Notes: generated by a model not told the origin, from the letters alone. DNA of 64,000 bases from Anthopleura xanthogrammica (GCA_964019055.1 OZ025209.1:8361071-8425070); one strand, 5' to 3'. Numbered from the stretch's first letter, positions 10,720 through 24,534 are shown. Made by a program: numbers and translations.

Positions 10720-12035
10720 ATGAGCAAAAAGTGGGGGTTTCAGCAAACAGGTCACGCCGTCAGCGAAAAACCTGGTTTTGAGAGCCAAAATGGCCATTTT
10801 TCAGTTTTTTGGGCTAAAAAGTTTTTTTTTCCAGCAAAACAGTGTTTTGGACATCCAAAATGTGCTTTTCTCGGCCAAAACTTGCGTTTAGCAGTGAAAA
10901 CGTCGTGTTTTGAGCAAAAGAAAATTCTCAGCAAATTTCAGATTTTCTCAGCAAAAAACAGTTTTTTGGACCAAAAAGCACCTTTACTCAGCCAAAACCG
11001 CATTTTTTTTCGCCAAAAAGTCGTGTTTTTATCTCAAGAGGTATTTTCATGAGCAAAAAGTGGGGGTTTCAGCAAACAGGTCACGCCGTCAGCGAAAAAC
11101 CTGGTTTTGAGAGCCAAAATGGCCATTTTTCAGTTTTTTGGGCTAAAAAGTTTTTTTTTCCAGCAAAACAGTGTTTTGGACATCCAAAATGTGCTTTTCT
11201 CGGCCAAAACTTGCGTTTAGCAGTGAAAACGTCGTGTTTTGAGCAAAAGAAAATTCTCAGCAAATTTCAGATTTTCTCAGCAAAAAACAGTTTTTTTGAC
11301 CAAAAAGCACCTTTACTCAGCCAAAACCGCATTTTTTTTCGCCAAAAAGTCGTGTTTTTATCTCAAGAGGTATTTTCATGAGCAAAAAGTGGGGGTTTCA
11401 GCAAACAGGTCACGCCGTCAGCGAAAAACCTGGTTTTGAGAGCCAAAATGGCCATTTTTCAGTTTTTTGGGCTAAAAAGTTTTTTTTTCCAGCAAAACAG
11501 TGTTTTGGACATCCAAAATGTGCTTTTCTCGGCCAAAACTTGCGTTTAGCAGTGAAAACGTCGTGTTTTGAGCAAAAGAAAATTCTCAGCAAATTTCAGA
11601 TTTTCTCAGCAAAAAACAGTTTTTTGGACCAAAAAGCACCTTTACTCAGCCAAAACCGCATTTTTTTTCGCCAAAAAGTCGTGTTTTTATCTCAAGAGGT
11701 ATTTTCATGAGCAAAAAGTGGGGGTTTCAGCAAACAGGTCACGCCGTCAGCGAAAAACCTGGTTTTGAGAGCCAAAATGGCCATTTTTCAGTTTTTTGGG
11801 CTAAAAAGTTTTTTTTTCCAGCAAAACAGTGTTTTGGACATCCAAAATGTGCTTTTCTCGGCCAAAACTTGCGTTTAGCAGTGAAAACGTCGTGTTTTGA
11901 GCAAAAGAAAATTCTCAGCAAATTTCAGATTTTCTCAGCAAAAAACAGTTTTTTTGACCAAAAAGCACCTTTACTCAGCCAAAACCGCATTTTTTTTCGC
12001 CAAAAAGTCGTGTTTTTATCTCAAGAGGTATTTTC
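9404..12035 (+). repeat. Ordinary monomers with dimer alternation at 10720-12035
   Basis: There are eight 329-bp units. Units 10720 and 11378 have T6-GG before ACC while 11049 and 11707 have T7-G, so the last four form two ~658-bp dimers. Unit 9733 carries AAGTATTTT in place of AAGTTTTTT, a state that recurs at 14998, 16644, 22562, 34710, 37673, 38331 and 52366. Confidence 0.75.
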
Positions 12036-14341
12036 ATGAGCAAAAAGTGGGGGTTTCAGCAAACAGGTCACGCCGTCAGCGAAAAACCTGGTTTTGAGAG
12101 CCAAAATGGCCATTTTTCAGTTTTTTGGGCTAAAAAGTTTTTTTTTTCCAGCAAAACAGTGTTTTGGACATCCAAAATGTGCTTTTCTCGGCCAAAACTT
12201 GCGTTTAGCAGTGAAAACGTCGTGTTTTGAGCAAAAGAAAATTCTCAGCAAATTTCAGATTTTCTCAGCAAAAAACAGTTTTTTTGACCAAAAAGCACCT
12301 TTACTCAGCCAAAACCGCATTTTTTTTCGCCAAAAAGTCGTGTTTTTATCTCAAGAGGTATTTTCATGAGCAAAAAGTGGGGGTTTCAGCAAACAGGTCA
12401 CGCCGTCAGCGAAAAACCTGGTTTTGAGAGCCAAAATGGCCATTTTTCAGTTTTTTGGGCTAAAAAGTTTTTTTTTTCCAGCAAAACAGTGTTTTGGACA
12501 TCCAAAATGTGCTTTTCTCGGCCAAAACTTGCGTTTAGCAGTGAAAACGTCGTGTTTTGAGCAAAAGAAAATTCTCAGCAAATTTCAGATTTTCTCAGCA
12601 AAAAACAGTTTTTTTGACCAAAAAGCACCTTTACTCAGCCAAAACCGCATTTTTTTTCGCCAAAAAGTCGTGTTTTTATCTCAAGAGGTATTTTCATGAG
12701 CAAAAAGTGGGGGTTTCAGCAAACAGGTCACGCCGTCAGCGAAAAACCTGGTTTTGAGAGCCAAAATGGCCATTTTTCAGTTTTTTGGGCTAAAAAGTTT
12801 TTTTTCCCAGCAAAACAGTGTTTTGGACATCCAAAATGTGCTTTTCTCGGCCAAAACTTGCGTTTAGCAGTGAAAACGTCGTGTTTTGAGCAAAAGAAAA
12901 TTCTCAGCAAATTTCAGATTTTCTCAGCAAAAAACAGTTTTTTTGACCAAAAAGCACCTTTACTCAGCCAAAACCGCATTTTTTTTCGCCAAAAAGTCGT
13001 GTTTTTATCTCAAGAGGTATTTTCATGAGCAAAAAGTGGGGGTTTCAGCAAACAGGTCACGCCGTAAGCGAAAAACCTGGTTTTGAGAGCCAAAATGGCC
13101 ATTTTTCAGTTTTTTGGGCTAAAAAGTTTTTTTTTCCAGCAAAACAGTGTTTTGGACATCCAAAATGTGCTTTTCTCGGCCAAAACTTGCGTTTAGCAGT
13201 GAAAACGTCGTGTTTTGAGCAAAAGAAAATTCTCAGCAAATTTCAGATTTTCTCAGCAAAAAACAGTTTTTTTGACCAAAAAGCACCTTTACTCAGCCAA
13301 AACCGCATTTTTTTTCGCCAAAAAGTCGTGTTTTTATCTCAAGAGGTATTTTCATGAGCAAAAAGTGGGGGTTTCAGCAAACAGGTCACGCCGTCAGGGA
13401 AAAACCTGGTTTTGAGAGCCAAAATGGCCATTTTTCAGTTTTTTGGGCTAAAAAGTTTTTTTTCTCCAGCAAAACAGTGTTTTGGACATCCAAAATGTGC
13501 TTTTCTCGGCCAAAACTTGCGTTTAGCAGTGAACACGTCGTGTTTTGAGCAAAAGAAAATTCTCAGCAAATTTCAGATTTTCTCATCAAAAAACAGTTTT
13601 TTGGACCAAAAAGCACCTTTACTCAGCCAAAAGCGCATTTTTTTTCGCCAAAAAGTCGTGCTTTTATCTCAAGAGGTATTTTCATGAGCAAAAAGTGGGG
13701 GTTTCAGCAAACAGGTCACGCCGTCAGCGAAAAACCTGGTTTTGAGAGCCAAAATGGCCATTTTTCAGTTTTTTGGGCTAAAAAGTTTTTTTTCCCAGCA
13801 AAACAGTGTTTTGGACATCCAAAATGTGCTTTTCTCGGCCAAAACTTGCGTTTAGCAGTGAAAACGTCGTGTTTTGAGCAAAAGAAAATTCTCAGCAAAT
13901 TTCAGATTTTCTCAGCAAAAAACAGTTTTTTTGACCAAAAAGCACCTTTACTCAGCCAAAACCGCATTTTTTTTCGCCAAAAAGTCGTGTTTTTATCTCA
14001 AGAGGTATTTTCATGAGCAAAAAGTGGGGGTTTCAGCAAACAGGTCACGCCGTCAGCGAAAAACCTGGTTTTGAGAGCCAAAATGGCCATTTTTCAGTTT
14101 TTTGGGCTAAAAAGTTTTTTTTTCCAGCAAAACAGTGTTTTGGACATCCAAAATGTGCTTTTCTCGGCCAAAACTTGCGTTTAGCAGTGAAAACGTCGTG
14201 TTTTGAGCAAAAGAAAATTCTCAGCAAATTTCAGATTTTCTCAGCAAAAAACAGTTTTTTTGACCAAAAAGCACCTTTACTCAGCCAAAAGCGCATTTTT
14301 TTTCGCCAAAAAGTCGTGTTTTTATCTCAAGAGGTATTTTC
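12036..14341 (+). repeat. Monomers with two T10 copies and one diverged copy
   Basis: Units 12036 and 12366 are adjacent 330-bp T10 copies. Unit 13354 (330 bp) is one of the more diverged copies: GTCAGGG for GTCAGCG, a C-interrupted T-tract, GAACACG for GAAAACG, CTCATC for CTCAGC and GTGCTTTT for GTGTTTTT. Unit 13025 has CCGTAAGCG. The others are near consensus. Confidence 0.75.
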
Positions 14342-14997
14342 ATGAGCAAAAAGTGGGGGTTTCAGCAAACAGGTCACGCCGTCAGCGAAAAACCTGGTTT
14401 TGAGAGCCAAAATGGCCATTTTTCAGTTTTTTGGGCTAAAAAGTTTTTTTTTCCAGCAAAACAGTGTTTTGGACATCTAAAATGTGCTTTTCTCGGCCAA
14501 AACTTGCGTTTAGCAGTGAAAACGTCGTGTTTTGAGCAAAAGAAAATTCTCAGCAAATTTCAGATTTTCTCAGCAAAAAACAGTTTTTTTGACCAAAAAG
14601 CACCTTATACAGCCAAAACCGCATTTTTTTTCGCCAAAAAGTCGTGTTTTTATCTCAAGAGGTATTTTCATGAGCAAAAAGTGGGGGTTTCAGCAAACAG
14701 GTCACGCCGTCAGCGAAAAACCTGGTTTTGAGAGCCAAAATGGCCATTTTTCAGTTTTTTGGGCTAAAAAGTTTTTTTTCCAGCAAAACAGTGTTTTGGA
14801 CATCCAAAATGTGCTTTTCTCGGCCAAAACTTGCGTTTAGCAGTGAAAACGTCGTGTTTTGAGCAAAAGAAAATTCTCAGCAAATTTCAGATTTTCTCAG
14901 CAAAAAACAGTTTTTTTGACCAAAAAGCACCTTTACTCAGCCAAAACCGCATTTTTTTTCGCCAAAAAGTCGTGTTTTTATCTCAAGAGGTATTTTC
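14342..14997 (+). repeat. Two adjacent 328-bp monomers
   Basis: Unit 14342 lost one base in the word CACCTTTACTCAG (here CACCTTATACAG) and has CATCTAAAATG. Unit 14670 has T8 instead of T9. Each missing base changes reading-frame register, which explains the unusually long frames here. Confidence 0.8.
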
Positions 14998-16972
14998 ATG
15001 AGCAAAAAGTGGGGGTTTCAGCAAACAGGTCACGCCGTCAGCGAAAAACCTGGTTTTGAGAGCCAAAATGGCCATTTTTCAGTTTTTTGGGCTAAAAAGT
15101 ATTTTTTTCCAGCAAAACAGTGTTTTGGACATCCAACATGTGCTTTTCTCGGCCAAAACTTGCGTTTAGCAGTGAAAACGTCGTGTTTTGAGCAAAAGAA
15201 AATTCTCAGCAAATTTCAGATTTTCTCAGCAAAAAACAGTTTTCTTGACCAAAAAGCACCTTTACTCAGCCAAAACCGCATTTTTTTTCGCCAAAAAGTC
15301 GTGTTTTTATCTCAAGAGGTATTTTCATGAGCAAAAAGTGGGGGTTTCAGCAAACAGGTCACGCCGTCAGCGAAAAACCTGGTTTTGAGAGCCAAAATGG
15401 CCATTTTTCAGTTTTTTGGGCTAAAAAGTTTTTTTTTCCAGCAAAACAGTGTTTTGGACATCCAAAATGTGCTTTTCTCGGCCAAAACTTGCGTTTAGCA
15501 GTGAAAACGTCGTGTTTTGAGCAAAAGAAAATTCTCAGCAAATTTCAGATTTTCTCAGCAAAAAACAGTTTTTTGGACCAAAAAGCACCTTTACTCAGCC
15601 AAAACCGCATTTTTTTTCGCCAAAAAGTCGTGTTTTTATCTCAAGAGGTATTTTCATGAGCAAAAAGTGGGGGTTTCAGCAAACAGGTCACGCCGTCAGC
15701 GAAAAACCTGGTTTTGAGAGCCAAAATGGCCATTTTTCAGTTTTTTGGGCTAAAAAGTTTTTTTTTCCAGCAAAACAGTGTTTTGGACATCCAAAATGTG
15801 CTTTTCTCGGCCAAAACTTGCGTTTAGCAGTGAAAACGTCGTGTTTTGAGCAAAAGAAAATTCTCAGCAAATTTCAGATTTTCTCAGCAAAAAACAGTTT
15901 TTTGGACCAAAAAGCACCTTTACTCAGCCAAAACCGCATTTTTTTTCGCCAAAAAGTCGTGTTTTTATCTCAAGAGGTATTTTCATGAGCAAAAAGTGGG
16001 GGTTTCAGCAAACAGGTCACGCCGTCAGCGAAAAACCTGGTTTTGAGAGCCAAAATGGCCATTTTTCAGTTTTTTGGGCTAAAAAGTTTTTTTTTCCAGC
16101 AAAACAGTGTTTTGGACATCCAAAATGTGCTTTTCTCGGCCAAAACTTGCGTTTAGCAGTGAAAACGTCGTGTTTTGAGCAAAAGAAAATTCTCAGCAAA
16201 TTTCAGATTTTCTCAGCAAAAAACAGTTTTTTTGACCAAAAAGCACCTTTACTCAGCCAAAACCGCATTTTTTTTCGCCAAAAAGTCGTGTTTTTATCTC
16301 AAGAGGTATTTTCATGAGCAAAAAGTGGGGGTTTCAGCAAACAGGTCACGCCGTCAGCGAAAAACCTGGTTTTGAGAGCCAAAATGGCCATTTTTCAGTT
16401 TTTTGGGCTAAAAAGTTTTTTTTTTCCAGCAAAACAGTGTTTTGGACATCCAAAATGTGCTTTTCTCGGCCAAAACTTGCGTTTAGCAGTGAAAACGTCG
16501 TGTTTTGAGCAAAAGAAAATTCTCAGCAAATTTCAGATTTTCTCAGCAAAAAACAGTTTTTTTGACCAAAAAGCACCTTTACTCAGCCAAAAGCGCATTT
16601 TTTTTCGCCAAAAAGTCGTGTTTTTATCTCAAGAGGTATTTTCATGAGCAAAAAGTGGGGGTTTCAGCAAACAGGTCACGCCGTCAGCGAAAAACCTGGT
16701 TTTGAGAGCCAAAATGGCCATTTTTCAGTTTTTTGGGCTAAAAAGTATTTTTTTCCAGCAAAACAGTGTTTTGGACATCCAACATGTGCTTTTCTCGGCC
16801 AAAACTTGCGTTTAGCAGTGAAAACGTCGTGTTTTGAGCAAAAGAAAATTCTCAGCAAATTTCAGATTTTCTCAGCAAAAAACAGTTTTTTTGACCAAAA
16901 AGCACCTTTACTCAGCCAAAACCGCATTTTTTTTCGCCAAAAAGTCGTGTTTTTATCTCAAGAGGTATTTTC
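14998..16972 (+). repeat. Marked monomers five units apart
   Basis: Units 14998 and 16644 share two linked variants, AAGTATTTT and CATCCAACATG, and are 1646 bp apart: five units plus the extra T of the T10 unit at 16314. Units 15327 and 15656 between them carry T6-GG. Confidence 0.65.
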
Positions 16973-17959
16973 ATGAGCAAAAAGTGGGGGTTTCAGCAAA
17001 CAGGTCACGCCGTCAGCGAAAAACCTGGTTTTGAGAGCCAAAATGGCCATTTTTCAGTTTTTTGGGCTAAACAGTTTTTTTTTCCAGCAAAACAGTGTTT
17101 TGGACATCCAAAATGTGCTTTTCTCGGCCAAAACTTGCGTTTAGCAGTGAAAACGTCGTGTTTTGAGCAAAAGAAAATTCTCAGCAAATTTCAGATTTTC
17201 TCAGCAAAAAACAGTTTTTTTGACCAAAAAGCACCTTTACTCAGCCAAAACCGCATTTTTTTTCGCCAAAAAGTCGTGTTTTTATCTCAAGAGGTATTTT
17301 CATGAGCAAAAAGTGGGGGTTTCAGCAAACAGGTCACGCCGTCAGCGAAAAACCTGGTTTTGAGAGCCAAAATGGCCATTTTTCAGTTTTTTGGGCTAAA
17401 AAGTTTTTTTTCCCAGCAAAACAGTGTTTTGGACATCCAAAATGTGCTTTTCTCGGCCAAAACTTGCGTTTAGCAGTGAAAACGTCGTGTTTTGAGCAAA
17501 AGAAAATTCTCAGCAAATTTCAGATTTTCTCAGCAAAAAACAGTTTTTTTGACCAAAAAGCACCTTTACTCAGCCAAAACCGCATTTTTTTTCGCCAAAA
17601 AGTCGTGTTTTTATCTCAAGAGGTATTTTCATGAGCAAAAAGTGGGGGTTTCAGCAAACAGGTCACGCCGTCAGCGAAAAACCTGGTTTTGAGAGCCAAA
17701 ATGGCCATTTTTCAGTTTTTTGGGCTAAAAAGTTTTTTTTTCCAGCAAAACAGTGTTTTGGACATCCAAAATGTGCTTTTCTCGGCCAAAACTTGCGTTT
17801 AGCAGTGAAAACGTCGTGTTTTGAGCAAAAGAAAATTCTCAGCAAATTTCAGATTTTCTCAGCAAAAAACAGTTTTTTTGACCAAAAAGCACCTTTACTC
17901 AGCCAAAACCGCATTTTTTTTCGCCAAAAAGTCGTGTTTTTATCTCAAGAGGTATTTTC

Positions 17960-19275
17960 ATGAGCAAAAAGTGGGGGTTTCAGCAAACAGGTCACGCCGT
18001 CAGCAAAAAACCTGGTTTTGAGAGCCAAAATGGCCATTTTTCAGTTTTTTGGGCTAAAAAGTTTTTTTTTCCAGCAAAACAGTGTTTTGGACAACCAAAA
18101 TGTGCTTTTCTCGGCCAAAACTTGCGTTTAGCAGTGAAAACGTCGTGTTTTGAGCAAAAGAAAATTCTCAGCAAATTTCAGATTTTCTCAGCAAAAAACA
18201 GTTTTTTTGACCAAAAAGCACCTTTACTCAGCCAAAACCGCATTTTTTTTCGCCAAAAAGTCGTGTTTTTATCTCAAGAGGTATTTTCATGAGCAAAAAG
18301 TGGGGGTTTCAGCAAACAGGTCACGCCGTCAGCGAAAAACCTGGTTTTGAGAGCCAAAATGGCCATTTTTCAGTTTTTTGGGCTAAAAAGTTTTTTTTTC
18401 CAGCAAAACAGTGTTTTGGACATCCAAAATGTGCTTTTCTCGGCCAAAACTTGCGTTTAGCAGTGAAAACGTCGTGTTTTGAGCAAAAGAAAATTCTCAG
18501 CAAATTTCAGATTTTCTCAGCAAAAAACAGTTTTTTTGACCAAAAAGCACCTTTACTCAGCCAAAACCGCATTTTTTTTCGCCAAAAAGTCGTGTTTTTA
18601 TCTCAAGAGGTATTTTCATGAGCAAAAAGTGGGGGTTTCAGCAAACAGGTCACGCCGTCAGCAAAAAACCTGGTTTTGAGAGCCAAAATGGCCATTTTTC
18701 AGTTTTTTGGGCTAAAAAGTTTTTTTTTCCAGCAAAACAGTGTTTTGGACAACCAAAATGTGCTTTTCTCGGCCAAAACTTGCGTTTAGCAGTGAAAACG
18801 TCGTGTTTTGAGCAAAAGAAAATTCTCAGCAAATTTCAGATTTTCTCAGCAAAAAACAGTTTTTTTGACCAAAAAGCACCTTTACTCAGCCAAAACCGCA
18901 TTTTTTTTCGCCAAAAAGTCGTGTTTTTATCTCAAGAGGTATTTTCATGAGCAAAAAGTGGGGGTTTCAGCAAACAGGTCACGCCGTCAGCGAAAAACCT
19001 GGTTTTGAGAGCCAAAATGGCCATTTTTCAGTTTTTTGGGCTAAAAAGTTTTTTTTTCCAGCAAAACAGTGTTTTGGACATCCAAAATGTGCTTTTTTCG
19101 GCCAAAACTTGCGTTTAGCAGTGAAAACGTCGTGTTTTGAGCAAAAGAAAATTCTCAGCAAATTTCAGATTTTCTCAGCAAAAAACAGTTCTTTGGACCA
19201 AAAAGCACCTTTACTCAGCCAAAAGCGCATTTTTTTTCGCCAAAAAGTCGTGTTTTTATCTCAAGAGGTATTTTC
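17960..19275 (+). repeat. Dimeric higher-order repeat, 658 bp, two copies
   Basis: Units 17960 and 18618 share GTCAGCAAAAAACC (consensus GTCAGCGAAAAACC, a loss of CpG) and GGACAACC. Units 18289 and 18947 lack both. The period is 658 bp. Confidence 0.8.
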
Positions 19276-20262
19276 ATGAGCAAAAAGTGGGGGTTTCAGC
19301 AAACAGGTCACGCCGTCAGCGAAAAACCTGGTTTTGAGAGCCAAAATGGCCATTTTTCAGTTTTTTGGGCTAAAAAGTTTTTTTTTCCAGCAAAACAGTG
19401 TTTTGGACATCCAAAATGTGCTTTTTTCGGCCAAAACTTGCGGTTAGAAGTGAAAACGTCGTGTTTTGAGCAAAAGAAAATTCTCAGCAAATTTCAGATT
19501 TTCTCAGCAAAAAACAGTTTTTTTGACCAAAAAGCACCTTTACTCAGCCAAAACCGCATTTTTTTTCGCCAAAAAGTCGTGTTTTTATCTCAAGAGGTAT
19601 TTTCATGAGCAAAAAGTGGGGGTTTCAGCAAACAGGTCACGCCGTCAGCGAAAAACCTGGTTTTGAGAGCCAAAATGGCCATTTTTCAGTTTTTTGGGCT
19701 AAAAAGTTTTTTTTCCCAGCAAAACAGTGTTTTGGACATCCAAAATGTGCTTTTCTCGGCCAAAACTTGCGTTTAGCAGTGAAAACGTCGTGTTTTGAGC
19801 AAAAGAAAATTCTCAGCAAATTTCAGATTTTCTCAGCAAAAAACAGTTTTTTTGACCAAAAAGCACCTTTACTCAGCCAAAACCGCATTTTTGTTCGCCA
19901 AAAAGTCGTGTTTTTATCTCAAGAGGTATTTTCATGAGCAAAAAGTGGGGGTTTCAGCAAACAGGTCACGCCGTCAGCGAAAAACCTGGTTTTGAGAGCC
20001 AAAATGGCCATTTTTCAGTTTTTTGGGCTTAAAAGTTTTTTTTTCCAGCAAAACAGTGTTTTGGACATCCAAAATGTGCTTTTCTCGGCCAAAACTTGCG
20101 TTTAGCAGTGAAAACGTCGTGTTTTGAGCAAAAGAAAATTCTCAGCAAATTTCAGATTTTCTCAGCAAAAAACAGTTTTTTTGACCAAAAAGCACCTTTA
20201 CTCAGCCAAAAGCGCATTTTTTTTCGCCAAAAAGTCGTGTTTTTATCTCAAGAGGTATTTTC

Positions 20263-22232
20263 ATGAGCAAAAAGTGGGGGTTTCAGCAAACAGGTCACGC
20301 CGTCAGCGAAAAACCTGGTTTTGAGATCCAAAATGGCCATTTTTCAGTTTTTTGGGCTAAAAAGTTTTTTTTTCCAGCAAAACAGTGTTTTGGACATCCA
20401 AAATGTGCTTTTTTCGGCCAAAACTTGCGTTTAGCAGTGAAAACGTCGTGTTTTGAGCAAAAGAAAATTCTCAGCAAATTTCAGATTTTCTCAGCAAAAA
20501 ACAGTTTTCTTGACCAAAAAGCACCTTTACTCAGCCAAAACCGCATTTTTTTTCGCCAAAAAGTCGTGTTTTTATCTCGAGGTATTTTCATGAGCAAAAA
20601 GTGGGGGTTTCAGCAAACAGGTCACGCCGTCAGCGAAAAACCTGGTTTTGAGAGCCAAAATGGCCATTTTTCAGTTTTTTGGGCTAAAAAGTTTTTTTTT
20701 CCAGCAAAACAGTGTTTTGGACATCCAAAATGTGCTTTTCTCGGCCAAAACTTGCGTTTAGCAGTGAAAACGTCGTGTTTTGAGCAAAAGAAAATTCTCA
20801 GCAAATTTCAGATTTTCTCAGCAAAAAACAGTTCTTTGGACCAAAAAGCACCTTTACTCAGCCAAAAGCGCATTTTTTTTCGCCAAAAAGTCGTGTTTTT
20901 ATCTCAAGAGGTATTTTCATGAGCAAAAAGTGGGGGTTTCAGCAAACAGGTCACGCTGTCAGCGAAAAACCTGGTTTTGAGAGCCAAAATGGCCATTTTT
21001 CAGTTTTTTGGGCTAAAAAGTTTTTTTTTCCAGCAAAACAGTGTTTTGGACATCCAAAATGTGCTTTTTTCGGCCAAAACTTGCGGTTAGAAGTGAAAAC
21101 GTCGTGTTTTGAGCAAAAGAAAATTCTCAGCAAATTTCAGATTTTCTCAGCAAAAAACAGTTTTTTTGACCAAAAAGCACCTTTACTCAGCCAAAACCGC
21201 ATTTTTTTTCGCCAAAAAGTCGTGTTTTTATCTCAAGAGGTATTTTCATGAGCAAAAAGTGGGGGTTTCAGCAAACAGGTCACGCCGTCAGCGAAAAACC
21301 TGGTTTTGAGAGCCAAAATGGCCATTTTTCAGTTTTTTGGGCTAAAAAGTTTTTTTTTCCAGCAAAACAGTGTTTTGGACATCCAAAATGTGCTTTTTTC
21401 GGCCAAAACTTGCGTTTAGCAGTGAAAACGTCGTGTTTTGAGCAAAAGAAAATTCTCAGCAAATTTCAGATTTTCTCAGCAAAAAACAGTTTTCTTGACC
21501 AAAAAGCACCTTTACTCAGCCAAAACCGCATTTTTTTTCGCCAAAAAGTCGTGTTTTTATCTCGAGGTATTTTCATGAGCAAAAAGTGGGGGTTTCAGCA
21601 AACAGGTCACGCCGTCAGCGAAAAACCTGGTTTTGAGAGCCAAAATGGCCATTTTTCAGTTTTTTGGGCTAAAAAGTTTTTTTTTCCAGCAAAACAGTGT
21701 TTTGGACATCCAAAATGTGCTTTTCTCGGCCAAAACTTGCGTTTAGCAGTGAAAACGTCGTGTTTTGAGCAAAAGAAAATTCTCAGCAAATTTCAGATTT
21801 TCTCAGCAAAAAACAGTTCTTTGGACCAAAAAGCACCTTTACTCAGCCAAAAGCGCATTTTTTTTCGCCAAAAAGTCGTGTTTTTATCTCAAGAGGTATT
21901 TTCATGAGCAAAAAGTGGGGGTTTCAGCAAACAGGTCACGCCGTCAGCGAAAAACCTGGTTTTGAGAGCCAAAATGGCCATTTTTCAGTTTTTTGGGCTA
22001 AAAAGTTTTTTTTTCCAGCAAAACAGTGTTTTGGACATCCAAAATGTGCTTTTTTCGGCCAAAACTTGCGGTTAGAAGTGAAAACGTCGTGTTTTGAGCA
22101 AAAGAAAATTCTCAGCAAATTTCAGATTTTCTCAGCAAAAAACAGTTTTTTTGACCAAAAAGCACCTTTACTCAGCCAAAAGCGCATTTTTTTTCGCCAA
22201 AAAGTCGTGTTTTTATCTCAAGAGGTATTTTC
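20263..22232 (+). repeat. Trimeric higher-order repeat, 985 bp, two tandem copies
   Basis: The two copies are 20263-21247 and 21248-22232. In each, monomer 1 (327 bp) has CTTTTTTCGG, GTTTTCTTGACC and a terminal CTCGAGG. Monomer 2 has GTTCTTTGGACC and AGCGC. Monomer 3 has CTTTTTTCGG and GCGGTTAGAAGTG. Only a few bases differ between copies, for example GAGATCC against GAGAGCC and CACGCTG against CACGCCG. A partial copy of monomers 2 and 3 precedes it at 18947-19604, and an extra monomer-3-like unit follows at 22233. Confidence 0.88.
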
Positions 22233-22561
22233 ATGAGCAAAAAGTGGGGGTTTCAGCAAACAGGTCACGCCGTCAGCGAAAAACCTGGTTTTGAGAGCCA
22301 AAATGGCCATTTTTCAGTTTTTTGGGCTAAAAAGTTTTTTTTTCCAGCAAAACAGTGTTTTGGACATCCAAAATGTGCTTTTTTCGGCCAAAACTTGCGG
22401 TTAGAAGTGAAAACGTCGTGTTTTGAGCAAAAGAAAATTCTCAGCAAATTTCAGATTTTCTCAGCAAAAAACAGTTTTTTTGACCAAAAAGCACCTTTAC
22501 TCAGCCAAAACCGCATTTTTTTTCGCCAAAAAGTCGTGTTTTTATCTCAAGAGGTATTTTC

Positions 22562-24534
22562 ATGAGCAAAAAGTGGGGGTTTCAGCAAACAGGTCACGCC
22601 GTCAGCGAAAAACCTGGTTTTGAGAGCCAAAATGGCCATTTTTCAGTTTTTTGGGCTAAAAAGTATTTTTTTCCAGCAAAACAGTGTTTTGGACATCCAA
22701 AATGTGCTTTTCTCGGCCAAAACTTGCGTTTAGCAGTGAAAACGTCGTGTTTTGAGCAAAAGAAAATTCTCAGCAAATTTCAGATTTTCTCAGCAAAAAA
22801 CAGTTTTTTTGACCAAAAAGCACCTTTACTCAGCCAAAAGCGCATTTTTTTTCGCCAAAAAGTCGTGTTTTTATCTCAAGAGGTATTTTCATGAGCAAAA
22901 AGTGGGGGTTTCAGCAAACAGGTCACGCCGTCAGCGAAAAACCTGGTTTTGAGATCCAAAATGGCCATTTTTCAGTTTTTTGGGCTAAAAAGTTTTTTTT
23001 TCCAGCAAAACAGTGTTTTGGACATCCAAAATGTGCTTTTCTCGGCCAAAACTTGCGTTTAGCAGTGAAAACGTGGTGTTTTGAGCTAAAGAAAATTCTC
23101 AGCAAATTTCAGATTTTCTCAGCAAAAAACAGTTTTTTTGACCAAAAAGCACCTTTACTCAGCCAAAAGCGCATTTTTTTTCGCCAAAAAGTCGTGTTTT
23201 TATCTCAAGAGGTATTTTCATGAGCAAAAAGTGGGGGTTTCAGCAAACAGGTCACGCCGTTAGCGAAAAACCTGGTTTTGAGAGCCAAAATGGCCATTTT
23301 TCAGTTTTTTGGGCTAAAAAGTTTTTTTTTTCCAGCAAAACAGTGTTTTGGACATCCAAAATGTGCTTTTTTCGGCCAAAACTTGCGTTTAGCAGTGAAA
23401 ACGTCGTATTTTGAGCGAAAGAAAATTCTCAGCAAATTTCAGATTTTCTCAGCAAAAAACAGTTTTCTTGACCAAAAAGCACCTTTACTCAGCCAAAACC
23501 GCATTTTTTTTCGCCAAAAAGTCGTGTTTTTATCTCGAGGTATTTTCATGAGCAAAAAGTGGGGGTTTCAGCAAACAGGTCACGTCGTCAGCGAAAAACC
23601 TGGTTTTGAGAGCCAAAATGGCCATTTTTCAGTTTTTTGGGCTAAAAAGTTTTTTTTTCCAGCAAAACAGTGTTTTGGACATCCAAAATGTGCTTTTCTC
23701 GGCCAAAACTTGCGTTTAGCAGTGAAAACGTCGTGTTTTGAGCAAAAGAAAATTCTCAGCAAATTTCAGATTTTCTCAGCAAAAAACAGTTTTTTGGACC
23801 AAAAAGCACCTTTACTCAGCCAAAAGCGCATTTTTTTTCGCTAAAAAGTCGTGTTTTTATCTCAAGAGGTATTTTCATGAGCAAAAAGTGGGGGTTTCAG
23901 CAAACAGGTCACGCCGTCAGCGAAAAACCTGGTTTTGAGAGCCAAAATGGCCATTTTTCAGTTTTTTGGGCTAAAAAGTTTTTTTTTCCAGCAAAACAGT
24001 GTTTTGGACATCCAAAATGTGCTTTTCTCGGCCAAAACTTGCGTTTAGCAGTGAAAACGTCGTGTTTTGAGCAAAAGAAAATTCTCAGCAAATTTCAGAT
24101 TTTCTCAGCAAAAAACAGTTTTTTTGACCAAAAAGCACCTTTACTCAGCCAAAACCGCATTTGTTTTCGCCAAAAAGTCGTGTTTTTATCTCAAGAGGTA
24201 TTTTCATGAGCAAAAAGTGGGGGTTTCAGCAAACAGGTCACGCCGTCAGCGAAAAACCTGGTTTTGAGAGCCAAAATGGCCATTTTTCAGTTTTTTGGGC
24301 TAAAAAGTTTTTTTTCCCAGCAAAACAGTGTTTTGGACATCCAAAATGTGCTTTTCTCGGCCAAAACTTGCGTTTAGCAGTGAAAACGTCGTGTTTTGAG
24401 CAAAAGAAAATTCTCAGCAAATTTCAGATTTTCTCAGCAAAAAACAGTTTTTTTGACCAAAAAGCACCTTTACTCAGCCAAAACCGCATTTTTTTTCGCC
24501 AAAAAGTCGTGTTTTTATCTCAAGAGGTATTTTC
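22562..24534 (+). repeat. Mixed monomers inside the XhoI-site region
   Basis: There are six units. Unit 22562 has AAGTATTTT. Unit 22891 has GAGATCC, ACGTGGTG and GAGCTAAAG. Unit 23220 combines T10, CTTTTTTCGG, GTCGTATTTTGAGCG and a terminal CTCGAGG. Unit 23877 has CATTTGTTTTC, shared with unit 53682. Confidence 0.75.
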
